Position numbers and translations under genes: made by a program. From Leptolinea sp964446955 (lineage in GTDB: Bacteria > Chloroflexota > Anaerolineae > Anaerolineales > Anaerolineaceae), in assembly GCA_964446955.1 (NCBI GenBank), contig CAYUQJ010000002.1, forward strand, positions 1 through 64,000: a DNA stretch of 64,000 bases. Reading direction: 5' to 3'. Below the pieces are notes generated by a model that was not told the DNA's origin, did not search any database, and saw only the letters and a list, made by a program, of their open reading frames with translations. Shown here in pieces: positions 8,143-17,673 of the stretch; positions within the stretch are counted from its first letter, which is position 1; each line of letters opens with the position of its first letter.

Positions 8143-8931
8143 TTAAAGCTTCTGGTAAAACGATATTCCAATACTCTTTAAACCGAAATCCTGAGGGTGC
8201 GGGATGATCTCCGTACCACCAATAAACAGGATCCCACCTTTTCGCAATGAACCTGCGAATTTTTTGTATAAAAGATCTTTCGTCGCGCTTGTAAAATAAA
8301 TCACAACATTCCTGCAAACGATCAAGTCGAAATCCGTTTCAAAAGCATCAGAGATCATATTTTGTTCGCGGAATGTAATTTTCTTAACCAATGAATCAAC
8401 AACATAGTACGGAGGTCCACCTGGCCGTATATAGGCAGCCCGTTGTTCCGGACTTAGACCTCTTACCTCTTCCTGAATAAACGCTCCACCTGATGATGCC
8501 CGGGCTATGGCGCCTTTATCCAAATCCGTTCCAAGAATGTAATGCTTTCGGTTCGGTGTCAATTCTTCGAGAATCATACCCAGGGTAAAAGGTTCTGCTC
8601 CAATAGAGCAACCCGCGCTCCAAATTCTCATTCCGGGACGCATCGGCGATTCCCTTAACAGTAAAGGCATGATATTTGATTGCAAGTATTTCCATCGTTC
8701 CGCATCACGATAGAATTCCGTCACATTAATCGTTAAATAATTCCGGAATTTCAATAATTCATCTTTATCAACTTTTACCTTGCCAAAATAATCCTCCCAT
8801 GATCGTAACCCAGATCGAACCAGCCAGGAATCCAATCGCCGGCGCATCTGCTCATCTTTATAATGCTCAAGATCGATCCCGATCAGAGTTTTGACAACCG
8901 TTTTGATCTGTTGATACTCTTCCAGCTCCAT
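8143..8931 (-). CDS. cheR: Chemotaxis protein methyltransferase CheR
   Basis: 262 residues: N-terminal helical CheR domain (about 1-75) then an S-adenosylmethionine-binding domain with WSAGCSIGAEPFTLGMILEE and FDLIVCRNVVIYF. It methylates glutamates on the MCP coiled coil. GGAAGG lies four bases before the ATG. The stop of cheB is two bases upstream, so methylation and demethylation enzymes are co-translated. Confidence 0.95.
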   Translation of the reverse strand: MELEEYQQIKTVVKTLIGIDLEHYKDEQMRRRLDSWLVRSGLRSWEDYFGKVKVDKDELLKFRNYLTINVTEFYRDAERWKYLQSNIMPLLLRESPMRPGMRIWSAGCSIGAEPFTLGMILEELTPNRKHYILGTDLDKGAIARASSGGAFIQEEVRGLSPEQRAAYIRPGGPPYYVVDSLVKKITFREQNMISDAFETDFDLIVCRNVVIYFTSATKDLLYKKFAGSLRKGGILFIGGTEIIPHPQDFGLKSIGISFYQKL

Positions 8932-8932
8932 A

Positions 8933-10000
8933 TTACCTTCCCACGGCTTTTTCTATTGCTGCGGCAATCCGATCCAACCGAACAACTTCATCCGATGCTC
9001 CAGCTTCATAAACAGACCGGGGCATTCCATAAACCACACAGCTCTCCTCAGCTTCGGAAATTACCCATCCGCCTGAGTTATGCACCAAAAGGGCCGCGTT
9101 GGTTCCATCACTTCCCATACCGGTAAGGATGGCAGTCACCACTCGCGGACCGTACAGTTTGGCGATGGACAACAGGGTCACATCCACTGCCGGCCGCACA
9201 CCATGAACAGTAGGATTTTGGTTTAAGGAGACCTTCTCATTTTCATTAAAAATCATATGAAACCCACCCGGTGCCAGCAAGGCCTTCCCCACTTCCAGGC
9301 GGTCTTCCGGTTCAGCTTCCTTTACATAGAGATCACTGGTACTGTTCAATCTTTCAGACAATGAGCGCGTAAAACCGGCCGGCATGTGCTGGATGATGAC
9401 AAAAGCCGCCGGGATATTGGCACTCAGCATAGGAACAACCGTATTCAACGCTCTTGGTCCACCCGTGGATGAACCAATAACAACAACTCTATCCTGGTTT
9501 TTTAAACCACGTAATCTTTTCGGAGCCGTCCTCGTATTTGGAAATGGTTCTACGATTTGAGGTCGGATTGGTGTTTGCCATACTTTTGCGGTTGCCGCCC
9601 GAATAACTTTATTTCCCACATCCTCCAAAATGGAAGCCATGTTGGCTTTGTTATCAGGTTTCGCCACAAAATCGACCGCGCCCAGGGTCAAAGCACGTAC
9701 CGTCTCCAGCGTTCCTTCCGATGTCAGGCTCGAAAGCATGACAACTGGTAGTGGATGGCGCGCCATGATCTCCCGAAGTGTCGACAAACCGTCAAGACGC
9801 GGCATTTCCACGTCGAGCGTTACCACGTCCGGTTTCAGTTTGGGGATCAATTCCAGAGCTTCCTGGCCATCCTTTGCCGCTCCCAGAACTGTGATTCCGG
9901 GAATCTCATTCAGGTGTTTTGTGATCGTGAACCGCATAAACGCGGAATCATCCACCACAAGGACTTTGACTGGAAGATTAGCGGGGACCGGGGTTTCCAT
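8933..10000 (-). CDS. cheB: Chemotaxis response regulator and methylesterase CheB
   Basis: 355 residues. A receiver domain (about 10-130) has the VVDDS acidic pair and phospho-accepting Asp63 (VVTLDVEMPRLDG). A linker is followed by the methylesterase domain with its catalytic Ser (VIGSSTGGPRAL), His (IIQHMPAGF) and Asp (TGMGSDG). It removes methyl groups from MCPs when phosphorylated by CheA. Gene order cheY-cheB-cheR is compact. Confidence 0.96.
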   Translation of the reverse strand: METPVPANLPVKVLVVDDSAFMRFTITKHLNEIPGITVLGAAKDGQEALELIPKLKPDVVTLDVEMPRLDGLSTLREIMARHPLPVVMLSSLTSEGTLETVRALTLGAVDFVAKPDNKANMASILEDVGNKVIRAATAKVWQTPIRPQIVEPFPNTRTAPKRLRGLKNQDRVVVIGSSTGGPRALNTVVPMLSANIPAAFVIIQHMPAGFTRSLSERLNSTSDLYVKEAEPEDRLEVGKALLAPGGFHMIFNENEKVSLNQNPTVHGVRPAVDVTLLSIAKLYGPRVVTAILTGMGSDGTNAALLVHNSGGWVISEAEESCVVYGMPRSVYEAGASDEVVRLDRIAAAIEKAVGR

Positions 10001-10005
10001 TCTAT

Positions 10006-10362
10006 TTATTTGAGCGCTTTGGATATAGCCTGTAATACACGGTCGCTGTCATAAGGCTTTACGACAAAATCTTTGGCGCCAGCTTTGACCGCTTCCATTA
10101 CAACCGATTCCTGACCCAGCGCTGTCAACATGATTATTCGAGCGTTCGGGTCAATCCCACGGATACTCTTTAGGGCCGTTAAACCATCCATCTCAGGCAT
10201 GGTAATATCCATCAGAACAACGTCTGGTTTGTTCTTCTGATACATATCCAGCGCCCGCGCTCCATTTTCCGCTTCTTCCACTTCGTAGCCCTCACCAGCC
10301 AGCATTTTGGTGATTCGCACTCGAAGGAATTCGGCATCATCCACAACAAGTACTTTTGTCAT
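10006..10362 (-). CDS. cheY: Chemotaxis response regulator CheY
   Basis: 118-residue single receiver domain: acidic pair DD (8-9), phospho-Asp52 (VVLMDITMPEMDG), Thr in LTALGQ and Lys in VVKPYD. It carries the signal from CheA to FliM. AAGGAG precedes the ATG. A second single-domain receiver at 54229-54612 lacks the normal acidic pair, so this one is the likely motor-binding CheY. Confidence 0.95.
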   Translation of the reverse strand: MTKVLVVDDAEFLRVRITKMLAGEGYEVEEAENGARALDMYQKNKPDVVLMDITMPEMDGLTALKSIRGIDPNARIIMLTALGQESVVMEAVKAGAKDFVVKPYDSDRVLQAISKALK

Positions 10363-10383
10363 TCTACAGCTCCTTTTTGCTGT

Positions 10384-10887
10384 TTATTTATCCACAGCTC
10401 CCAGATCGCGTTCCTGGGAACCCATCATGCGAATGGTCATTCGTCCATCAGCGATATACAGACGAACAGTCCTGCCCACCTGGCCTCCAACCTCTTCTGT
10501 CTGTAACTTAAGTTTCAGGTTTTTGAGCGTTTGGTGAGCCATTTGAATATTGCGCGTTCCAATATCAAACGTACCGGAAAGTCCAGGAGAAACGAGCATG
10601 TTCGCTCCTCCTGCCATTTTGACGATCAAACGCGATTCAACCGCGCCCTCGGATATCAATTTCTTAAGCAGAACGGGAATTCCGGAATCAACAAATTTGG
10701 CCGGATTGGAATCATTGCCGGCTTTCTGTTCCGGTAATACAACATGGATCAATCCTCCCACATGGGCAACAGGATCATACATACCAATACCAAGGCACGA
10801 TCCCAGGCCAAATGCAATCAAAACATCCAGGGGGTCGCGACTGACAACGTATTCTCCCAGACCAACTGAGGACATTGATCCACTCAT
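10384..10887 (-). CDS. cheD: Chemoreceptor glutamine deamidase CheD
   Basis: 167 residues with the CheD catalytic Cys31 (FGLGSC) and His48 (GGLIHVVLPE). It deamidates receptor glutamines and, with CheC, forms a feedback pair in CheC/CheD systems. The start overlaps the cheC stop by four bases (ATGA), which matches that partnership. Confidence 0.94.
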   Translation of the reverse strand: MSGSMSSVGLGEYVVSRDPLDVLIAFGLGSCLGIGMYDPVAHVGGLIHVVLPEQKAGNDSNPAKFVDSGIPVLLKKLISEGAVESRLIVKMAGGANMLVSPGLSGTFDIGTRNIQMAHQTLKNLKLKLQTEEVGGQVGRTVRLYIADGRMTIRMMGSQERDLGAVDK

Positions 10888-11504
10888 GATGCATTCATCT
10901 CCGCTATGGTCAGTTTTTCAAGTGTCGCAGGATCGGGAATGATCCAAAAATCCGCCTGGATCTTTCTGTCCCCGATCTGGAATGCAGCCTTGAACATCAA
11001 TATTTGATCAGAGATCGCGCCCATAGTCGCTATGACAACATCAAGGATTGAACCAACCATATCCACCATCACAGCCGGTGGGCTGGGGTGTGAAGACAAA
11101 TGGGTGATTTCATAAATGGCGTTAAGGAAAAACGTACCGGTGAGGTTGCCAATTTCAGAAAGTGCAGAACGCTCCATCCGGCCGAATTCCTTTGTTGTTC
11201 CCGATGGCTGATCCAGCACCATATCGCAAAATTCAAGGGCCTGCTGGTAGGAAATGACCATCATGATCTGCCCTGTTAACTCTCCATCTACCCGAAGGTA
11301 CACACCGACCGCGTCATTTTCCGGCCCGCCCAACATCTCTGCGATGGCAGCGAGTGGAACAACATCAACATCGGGTGAATGAACACTTAATTCCTGCCCT
11401 ATCATTTTTGAGAGCCCCTGGGCTGAATTTGAAAAGCCTTTTGCGGCGACAATTCTCATTTTCGCCAGCAGTTTTTCGTCAACTTTTCGGTTGTCTGAGC
11501 TCAT
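10884..11504 (-). CDS. cheC: CheY-P phosphatase CheC
   Basis: 206 residues. The second active site is clear (SALSEIGNLTGTFFLNAI, with Glu and Asn two residues apart). The region that should hold the first site reads AAKGFSNSAQGLSKM, so its Glu and Asn appear degenerate. The enzyme may therefore have a single working site. It overlaps cheA (ATGA) and cheD (ATGA), and probably forms a CheC-CheD complex. Confidence 0.9.
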   Translation of the reverse strand: MSSDNRKVDEKLLAKMRIVAAKGFSNSAQGLSKMIGQELSVHSPDVDVVPLAAIAEMLGGPENDAVGVYLRVDGELTGQIMMVISYQQALEFCDMVLDQPSGTTKEFGRMERSALSEIGNLTGTFFLNAIYEITHLSSHPSPPAVMVDMVGSILDVVIATMGAISDQILMFKAAFQIGDRKIQADFWIIPDPATLEKLTIAEMNAS

Positions 11505-13627
11505 TGCGCGGCATTCTCCTTCTTATTCCCACTGGCTTTTTGACTTGTGATCTGGAATAAATCCTGAACATCCACAATCAAAATAACTGATCCGTCTCCC
11601 AAAATAGCGGCGCTGGATATGCCAACCACCTCGCCGATTATGGACCCAAGTGATTTAACAACCACTTCTTCCTGACCAAGTAACCGATCAACAGCCAGTC
11701 CCATTTGCTGCTTACCCATACCGACCACAACCACATAACGATACCCCTGCTCACTTCGCATGGATTGAAGCCCGAAGGCTTCACCCATCTCCAGAAGTTG
11801 AAGGACTTTATCGCGCAGTCTGATGACCGGTTTGGAATTTACGGTTTGAATATCCTCTGTGGAAATGCGAAGTGTTTCCAAAACTGTGACCAGCGGAATG
11901 GCGAGTGTACTCTTGCCAATCTGAACCAACAATGTCGGCACAATAGCCAGCGTAAGCGGTAATGTCACCATGAACCGGGTGCCTTTACCCATTTCAGTTT
12001 CGACCATCACCGTTCCATTAAGCCGTTGGATATTATTGCGGACAATATCAAGGCCGACACCCCGCCCCGATACATCATTTACAACCCTGGCTGTAGAAAA
12101 CCCGGATGAGAAGATTAAATTGATCGCTTCGTCATCACTGAGGGCATTCGCATCCACCTCGCTGATAATCCCCTTCCCTATCGCCACGGCCCTGATCTTT
12201 TGAGGGTCGATCCCTTTGCCATCATCCTCAACGGTGAGGATGATTCGGCCCTGTTCATGCCTGGCTGTAAGTTTAATCGTGGCGCGTTCCGGCTTTCCAG
12301 CTTTTAGGCGCTCTTCTCCTGATTCAATACCATGATCCACAGAATTGCGGATCAAGTGAATTAATGGATCATTGATCTCTTCAATGACAGAACGATCCAG
12401 TTCTGTATTTTCACCTTCTATCATCAGGTCAATTTTTTTATTTAATTTGGCTGAAAGATCACGCACCATTCGAGGAAATTTACCGAAGGTATTCGAGACG
12501 GGAAGCATACGGATACCCATTACTTCCATCTGCAACTGATCCGTGATCCGGCCCACATGGGTGATCGTGTCAGACAGAACATCCAATTGATTGCTGTTGC
12601 GTATGGATGATTCGAGTGTGCTGCGAATCTGATAAAGCCGGTTTCGATCGGTTATCAGTTCGCCCACAAGATTCATAAGATTGTCCAGGCGCTCAACACT
12701 GGTGCGGACCGTTTTCTCAACCACTACCGGTGACCCTACCTGCCTTGGAGCATTGGGAGCCGCAGATTCAGTCTGTCCCGCAGGCCGGCTGGGTGGTGCC
12801 TGTCGCTCAACCGGAGCAGGAACAACGGGTTCCTGTGCTTTTGGTTGGGGAGCAGCCGGTACCAGCACATCGACACTACCCAAAGGAAAAATTTCTACCT
12901 TATCCAATTCAGACAGTGTTTCAAAAGCTTTTAAGATTTCACTTTCATCTATTTCGGTCTCTAGCTCAGCCACCATAACATGGACGGGTTTCGAAGTTTC
13001 TATTTCTTCCTGACTGGGTGCCATTTTTATAATGGTCCCCAGACCTTGCAATTCCATCATTACCTGGAAAGCCCGTGCGGCTGAAGCAATACTATTCTGA
13101 GAAATCTCCACCCGTATGGAAAATCCCCCATCCTTCTTCCCGGTTGTCACTTTCCCCTTATTCGGGGTTACAGAAACCACCATCTCTGGTTGCGGGGGAG
13201 GAACAGGTGCTTCTTTTGGCGCCGAACTCCCACCGGCAATCACAAGCGCCGAAAAGCGGTCTGTTAAAATATCGACTTCAACTGCCGATTCCATCCGGGT
13301 GATTACTTCTTCACGCAAAGTTCGCAATGCATCGGTAGCTTCAAGGCACAGATCGATTAAAGCGGTTGTGACCGGCAATGTGTGTTTACGCAAACAATCA
13401 AGAGCGGTTTCCATGGAATGTGTCAGATTGACCATGCGTTTATGGCCAATCATTCCGGCTGTCCCTTTCAACGTATGAGCTGCCCGGAACAAAGCCTGAA
13501 GCAGTTCCATATCTTCACCTTCGCGTTCCAGGCGTATCAGTCCATCGTCCAGAACTTGAAGCTGTTCATCAGTTTCAGCCATGAAAATGGGAAATTCGTC
13601 TTCCGCCAGATCAAAGTTTAATTCCAT
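11501..13627 (-). CDS. cheA: Chemotaxis histidine kinase CheA
   Basis: 708 residues: histidine phosphotransfer domain with His51 (AAHTLKGTAG), a small middle domain (about 165-250), a Pro-rich linker, the dimerisation helices (about 305-370), an HATPase domain with HLIRNSVDHGIES, DDGKGID and GRGVGLDIVR, and a C-terminal CheW-like domain. It passes phosphate to CheY and CheB. It is the first gene of the che operon, with an AAGGA site before the ATG. The leader upstream carries the 11-bp repeat promoter described separately. Confidence 0.97.
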   Translation of the reverse strand: MELNFDLAEDEFPIFMAETDEQLQVLDDGLIRLEREGEDMELLQALFRAAHTLKGTAGMIGHKRMVNLTHSMETALDCLRKHTLPVTTALIDLCLEATDALRTLREEVITRMESAVEVDILTDRFSALVIAGGSSAPKEAPVPPPQPEMVVSVTPNKGKVTTGKKDGGFSIRVEISQNSIASAARAFQVMMELQGLGTIIKMAPSQEEIETSKPVHVMVAELETEIDESEILKAFETLSELDKVEIFPLGSVDVLVPAAPQPKAQEPVVPAPVERQAPPSRPAGQTESAAPNAPRQVGSPVVVEKTVRTSVERLDNLMNLVGELITDRNRLYQIRSTLESSIRNSNQLDVLSDTITHVGRITDQLQMEVMGIRMLPVSNTFGKFPRMVRDLSAKLNKKIDLMIEGENTELDRSVIEEINDPLIHLIRNSVDHGIESGEERLKAGKPERATIKLTARHEQGRIILTVEDDGKGIDPQKIRAVAIGKGIISEVDANALSDDEAINLIFSSGFSTARVVNDVSGRGVGLDIVRNNIQRLNGTVMVETEMGKGTRFMVTLPLTLAIVPTLLVQIGKSTLAIPLVTVLETLRISTEDIQTVNSKPVIRLRDKVLQLLEMGEAFGLQSMRSEQGYRYVVVVGMGKQQMGLAVDRLLGQEEVVVKSLGSIIGEVVGISSAAILGDGSVILIVDVQDLFQITSQKASGNKKENAAQ

Positions 13628-13802
13628 AAAGAAATCCTTGCTACATGATTTTCGGCCGGTAAAACGGCCGGAAGACAGGTGAACGGGACGGGAAGCCCAC
13701 TATTAAGATGCAATTAAGCCCCATTGTCCAATATAACTAGAATACAACAAACCGGAACTCCACGAAAGTAGAATAAAAAGCCGGATTCATAGTGGAATCC
13801 TT

Positions 13803-13851
13803 ATACTATCCTACCGATAAATTGACTGAACCTCTGTAAACCCTTCATAAA
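13803..13851 (-). promoter_or_regulatory. cheA-operon promoter with 11-bp direct repeats
   Basis: On the minus strand two adjacent 11-base units, TTTATGAAGGG (13841-13851) and TTTACAGAGGT (13830-13840), repeat with exact helical phase. A -10-like hexamer TAGTAT lies at 13803-13808, its first base 32 bp after the start of the second unit. The same geometry recurs upstream of flgC, fliR and the glycosylation operon. There is no good -35 box, which suits an activated promoter. The gap 13628-13989 otherwise holds only the upstream terminator and a CGGCCG/CGGCCG hairpin in the cheA leader (near 13653-13671). Confidence 0.6.
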
Positions 13852-13960
13852 AAATCGGGGAAGATAGCATAAACAACCATGGAAAGAATGGCTTTTGGAA
13901 ATTGAATGACCAATTCGTGAAAAGCAATCCTACATGGATTGGTATTAATCTAAGAATCGA

Positions 13961-13987
13961 TAGAAAACCCATCCTTGGAAGGATGGC
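13961..13987 (-). terminator. Terminator after the basal-body operon
   Basis: CCATCCTT/AAGGATGG (13969-13976 with 13979-13986) forms a tight stem on the minus strand directly after the PilZ gene stop at 13990, followed by GTTTTCT. It separates the flgC-to-PilZ operon from the cheA promoter. Confidence 0.72.
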
Positions 13988-13989
13988 AG

Positions 13990-14322
13990 CTACGAATTTT
14001 GCTGGATATACCTTTGTTCAGACATGATTCTTTGATAAGGAAGGTTTTTCAAAAAGATCACCACAGCTTCCCGATTGACCACCCTTAAGACATAGCCACA
14101 AAACTCAAATTTTGAGAGGTCTTGAAAAATGACCACCCCCTTAACGCTCTGACCTGTATCCAATCGGGTTGTAAAAGATTTTTGAAAACGGATCCCCTTC
14201 TCTGAAATATCAAGAACAGAAAACGTAATGCCCAAGATGACGACTTCGGGGGCAAGTTCCGGCGGATACAATAACCGGTAGTATTGCCTTCGTTCAACGG
14301 CCGGTTTTCCAGGTAATGACAT
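13990..14322 (-). CDS. PilZ-domain protein, probable c-di-GMP sensor
   Basis: 110 residues, one PilZ domain. The N-terminal RRQYYR motif and the DISEKG motif, about 30 residues later, are the c-di-GMP-contacting elements of the family. It is last in the hook/basal-body operon, like YcgR-type brakes in other bacteria but without an N-terminal YcgR domain. It probably adjusts motor output to c-di-GMP. Starts after GAGGAA. Confidence 0.85.
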   Translation of the reverse strand: MSLPGKPAVERRQYYRLLYPPELAPEVVILGITFSVLDISEKGIRFQKSFTTRLDTGQSVKGVVIFQDLSKFEFCGYVLRVVNREAVVIFLKNLPYQRIMSEQRYIQQNS

Positions 14323-14329
14323 TTGCAGG

Positions 14330-14632
14330 TTATTCCTCGATATTCTTTTTTCGTAGTCGGTAAACCCAACCCAGTACTTCGGCTACTACCGCATATAGTT
14401 CCGGTGGAATTTCCGCCTCCAGATCCACCAATGAAAGTGCCTGGGCAAGAATTGGATCCTCTTTTATCGGGATCTGATTAGCCTGGGCGATCTGTAAAAT
14501 TCTATCAGCAATTTCACCTTTTCCTGTCGCAATCACGCGCGGAGCACCATCTTCTTCTGGATTATATTCCAAGGCGATGGCTGTTTTTATCTCCCGTTTA
14601 CCCGGTGGGTTGGATGGCAATCCCATGGTCAT
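14330..14632 (-). CDS. FlhB C-terminal-domain homologue (FlhX/YlqH type)
   Basis: 100 residues matching only the cytoplasmic domain of FlhB: AIALEYNPEEDGAPRVIATGKGEIADRILQIAQANQIPIKEDPILAQAL, then PPELYAVVAEVLGWVYRLR. The NPTH autocleavage site of FlhB is replaced by NPEE, so it should not self-cleave. Bacillus YlqH is a similar stand-alone copy. It overlaps the upstream FliK-like gene by four bases and may modulate export switching. Confidence 0.85.
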   Translation of the reverse strand: MTMGLPSNPPGKREIKTAIALEYNPEEDGAPRVIATGKGEIADRILQIAQANQIPIKEDPILAQALSLVDLEAEIPPELYAVVAEVLGWVYRLRKKNIEE

Positions 14633-15972
14633 ACCTCCAGATCAATTCCGCGGGAGCCCGGGTACGTTTCCGACTCAGCCTGACCAAGGACCGGTCCGAT
14701 CGTGGCTACATCACAATGCGCCATTTTTAGTTGCAAGCCCAGTTTCTCCAATCGTTCTTCCAGGTCCGGCAAACTGGCAACCGCCTGCTCTTTCAATTCT
14801 TCCGATGAAACGGAAAGCCACGCGCCAACACGCTTGCCAATGACAGACAGATCAGCCGTGACGTAGTTACCATCCTGCAGGTCAACCGTCAACACAAGCC
14901 TGGTGTTCTCTGCATCAATCCGCTTTACTTTTCCGTGTGTTCTATACGCAATTCGCAAACTGGCAGGATAAAAAACTTCCTGGTTTTGCTGCCCTTGCAC
15001 ATGAGCTGCGACAGGTAGATTAACCAGCAGCCACGGTGGATTTCCGTTCTCTACCGGTTTGGCTGTGTTTAGAAATTGCATTTGCCGCACCCCTTCGATA
15101 AATTGATCGATCGAACGAGCGGCATTACGCATCCCTTCTGTTTCCAGGGCCTTTCTTAATTGAACCAGTGACATCCACCCTTCACTCTTTTGAACACCGT
15201 CGCCAGTAAGGGTTTTTGCCAGTTCGGCTTCCAGCGATTTTCCCCATATGGAAATAGCCTGCCTGAGATCGTTGAGTAAATTGGGTAGATCTTTCGACCA
15301 ATCAATCGTGGCAGACTGTAAAAGCTTTACCGCCTGCTCTGCCAGTTGTTTGATCTCAGGTCCGGCCTGTCCGGCGACCAAATTTGACAGTTGCACCTGA
15401 AGCCGGCTGACACTGTCAGCCAGGGTTGGCAAAGTCTGTAATGCCAATGCCAGGGTGTTTTCTGTCAAAGGCATCCCTCCTGCTTTTAGCGCTGCAGCCA
15501 TATCCGCTTCTGTTTGCCCCCAATTGGCTATTCCATTAAGGGACTGGGACAATTCATCCATCATTTGTTGGGTAACGGGAAGGCCGTGCGTAAGCAGGGC
15601 CTTCCCAAGCATGACATTTTGGTCGGATACTTCAATGTTATTAAGGACCAACAGGTTTTTCGCCAGGGCAGCCATGGTTGATGCCGGCTGCGATGCCTGG
15701 GCGATTTCTCCTGAAGGTGCAATTGCGAGTTGCAGTATGCCATCAATGGACCCTTTGACGATGAACTGGGCAAGTCTGCGGCCTTCCAGCATGGCAGACT
15801 GGTCATTGGTTTGCAGCCGGCCGACAACGCGAACGCCCTGTATGACCATATCGATCTGCTCGCCATTTACGCTAAGGATCTCAGCCGTTACCCTTTGGTT
15901 AAGATGTAGCTGAAGCGGTTGATCGACCGGTCGGGCGCCGGGTTGAACCGGCTGCAAACCCTGGATTACCAT
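14629..15972 (-). CDS. FliK-like protein (second hook-length-type protein)
   Basis: 447 residues. The N-terminal half is hydrophilic and Gln/Ala rich. The C-terminal 110 residues (LVLTVDLQDGNYVTADLSVIGKRVGAWLSV, then ...LEKLGLQLKMAHCDV) have the pattern of the FliK hook domain. A proper fliK is already present at 18535-19788. Paired with the FlhB-tail homologue, it forms a miniature copy of the FliK-FlhB substrate-switch pair. Bacillus ylqG-ylqH is the closest arrangement I know. Confidence 0.6.
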   Translation of the reverse strand: MVIQGLQPVQPGARPVDQPLQLHLNQRVTAEILSVNGEQIDMVIQGVRVVGRLQTNDQSAMLEGRRLAQFIVKGSIDGILQLAIAPSGEIAQASQPASTMAALAKNLLVLNNIEVSDQNVMLGKALLTHGLPVTQQMMDELSQSLNGIANWGQTEADMAAALKAGGMPLTENTLALALQTLPTLADSVSRLQVQLSNLVAGQAGPEIKQLAEQAVKLLQSATIDWSKDLPNLLNDLRQAISIWGKSLEAELAKTLTGDGVQKSEGWMSLVQLRKALETEGMRNAARSIDQFIEGVRQMQFLNTAKPVENGNPPWLLVNLPVAAHVQGQQNQEVFYPASLRIAYRTHGKVKRIDAENTRLVLTVDLQDGNYVTADLSVIGKRVGAWLSVSSEELKEQAVASLPDLEERLEKLGLQLKMAHCDVATIGPVLGQAESETYPGSRGIDLEV

Positions 15973-16009
15973 ATCAGGTCACCCTGCTTTCCTTTATTCC
16001 TGATCCTTC

Positions 16010-17611
16010 TTACCGTCCCAGGTTCACCAGTTCCTGCAGGATCTCATCGGAAGCGTTGATGATGCGGGATGAGGCCTGGAAACCACGTTGCGCCAGGATC
16101 ATATTGGAGAACTCGCGGCTCATATCCACATTGGAGCCTTCCACGTAACCGGAGGCGATCGTACCGCGTCCACCGGCTGCCGGAGCTCCAACGCGTGGTT
16201 CACCGGAGTTCAAACTGGCTACATAGTTGTTACCGCCCTGACGAAGCAGACCGGAAGGGTTGACAAACATGGCCAATGCCAATTGCCCGATCAGCCGTTG
16301 ATCACCATTGGAGTAAGCACCGTATATCTCGCCTGTACTGGCTGATACGGTGAAACCCATCAGGGAACCGGCAGCCAGACCGTCCTGACTGCCCAGAGCA
16401 GCGCTATTGGCTGTTGCCAGCATTGTCATTCCGGAAGTGTCTAAAGTTACAAGGGTTGGTGATAAGGCGCCCGGTGAACCAGGAACGCTCAGCCCACCGG
16501 AAGAACTGACATATTGGCCACTGGTATCGAACGTGATCGTTCCATTGGTAACCGGATTGCCGCCAGCATCAACAATTACGGCACCGCTGGTATCCGTGGG
16601 AGATAAGGCATATGTCCAGGCATTTGGATCAGTTGTGCGAGTGTAGCGCACAGCAACTGAGGTCAGTACGCCCAATTCATCATATACACCGATTGTTACA
16701 TCATAAAACCCGGCGGCTGTTCCATTCTGATCAGTGAGTACGACATCATTGGCCGCTCCGGCAGGCTGGGTAACGTTAGAATAGTTCAACGTCACCGGAG
16801 CTGTTCCAACAGTTAATGGATTGATAGTAGATCCACCAGCATCAAAATTACCAAGTGCGTCAAATGCAACAACACCATTTCCGATGGCATTGGGAGAGGT
16901 TGCCGCGTATGACCAAGTAGTCGCACCCGTTTTCGTATACAACAATGAAACAGTTTGTGATGCGCCCGTACCATCCTGTACCACAAAACTCGAGGTGTAG
17001 GCTGTACCGATCGCCGCTGTGGCATTCAAAGTACCAGAAAGTATGGCGTTCGCAGTCGTCACCGGAATCTGGGTATCTGCGTTCAGGTTGCCCAAAATAT
17101 ACGCGCTGGTTGTGGAACGCGCAACAGTTGAATCGATAGGCATCTGGATGGCTTCAAGTGGAGAACCGGTGTTGATCGTTCCCAGAGCATCTGCCATCCA
17201 ACCCTGAATGCGATCGCCGGAAGATGAGTGAACCAGGAAACCCTGCGCGTCAATAGCCAGTGAACCATCACGGGAATACAAGTCTGTTACGCCGTTGTTA
17301 TAAACGAAGAACCCATCACCTGAAATAGCCATATCCAGGTCATTGCCGGTCGATGTCAACGCGCCCTGTGTAAAGCTCTTTCCAATAGTGCCCAGGTTGG
17401 TACCAAGACCAATTTGCATTGGGTTTGTACCACCAAGTTCAGTAGATGGCGCGCTGCCAACTGAGATATTTTGTGCAAATTGATCTTTGAACCGCACAAA
17501 ACTGCTTTTATAACCGGCAGTATTAACATTTGAAAGATTATCTGCCACGACATCCAGGTACTGTTGATTCAAGTACATGGAATTGATAGCTGTGAACATT
17601 GAACGTATCAT
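16010..17611 (-). CDS. flgE: Flagellar hook protein FlgE
   Basis: 533 residues. The N-terminus MIRSMFTAINSMYLNQQYLDVVADNLSNVNTAGYKSSFVRF and the C-terminus with VEGSNVDMSREFSNMILAQRGFQASSRIINASDEILQELVNLGR are the conserved helical ends of hook proteins. The centre is a Thr/Gly/Asn-rich beta region. Start placed at the ATG at 17611 after GGAGGG, rather than a GTG eight codons earlier. It builds the hook and is secreted under FlgD. Confidence 0.95.
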   Translation of the reverse strand: MIRSMFTAINSMYLNQQYLDVVADNLSNVNTAGYKSSFVRFKDQFAQNISVGSAPSTELGGTNPMQIGLGTNLGTIGKSFTQGALTSTGNDLDMAISGDGFFVYNNGVTDLYSRDGSLAIDAQGFLVHSSSGDRIQGWMADALGTINTGSPLEAIQMPIDSTVARSTTSAYILGNLNADTQIPVTTANAILSGTLNATAAIGTAYTSSFVVQDGTGASQTVSLLYTKTGATTWSYAATSPNAIGNGVVAFDALGNFDAGGSTINPLTVGTAPVTLNYSNVTQPAGAANDVVLTDQNGTAAGFYDVTIGVYDELGVLTSVAVRYTRTTDPNAWTYALSPTDTSGAVIVDAGGNPVTNGTITFDTSGQYVSSSGGLSVPGSPGALSPTLVTLDTSGMTMLATANSAALGSQDGLAAGSLMGFTVSASTGEIYGAYSNGDQRLIGQLALAMFVNPSGLLRQGGNNYVASLNSGEPRVGAPAAGGRGTIASGYVEGSNVDMSREFSNMILAQRGFQASSRIINASDEILQELVNLGR

Positions 17612-17673
17612 TTTACCCTCCGAGTATTCTTGCACAGGCTTCCTCCAAGAGGGCCGGCCTGTGAATACCAGTG

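Noticed and set aside
13628..13800. c-di-GMP-I riboswitch before cheA
   Set aside because: The leader has a long untranslated stretch, but the GCACAGGGCAAACC-type core and the paired receptor helices are not seen.
13810..13822. ACCGATAA on the plus strand in the cheA leader
   Set aside because: It looks like a sigma-28 -10, but the -35 position reads GGAATCCT. There is no plus-strand gene downstream.
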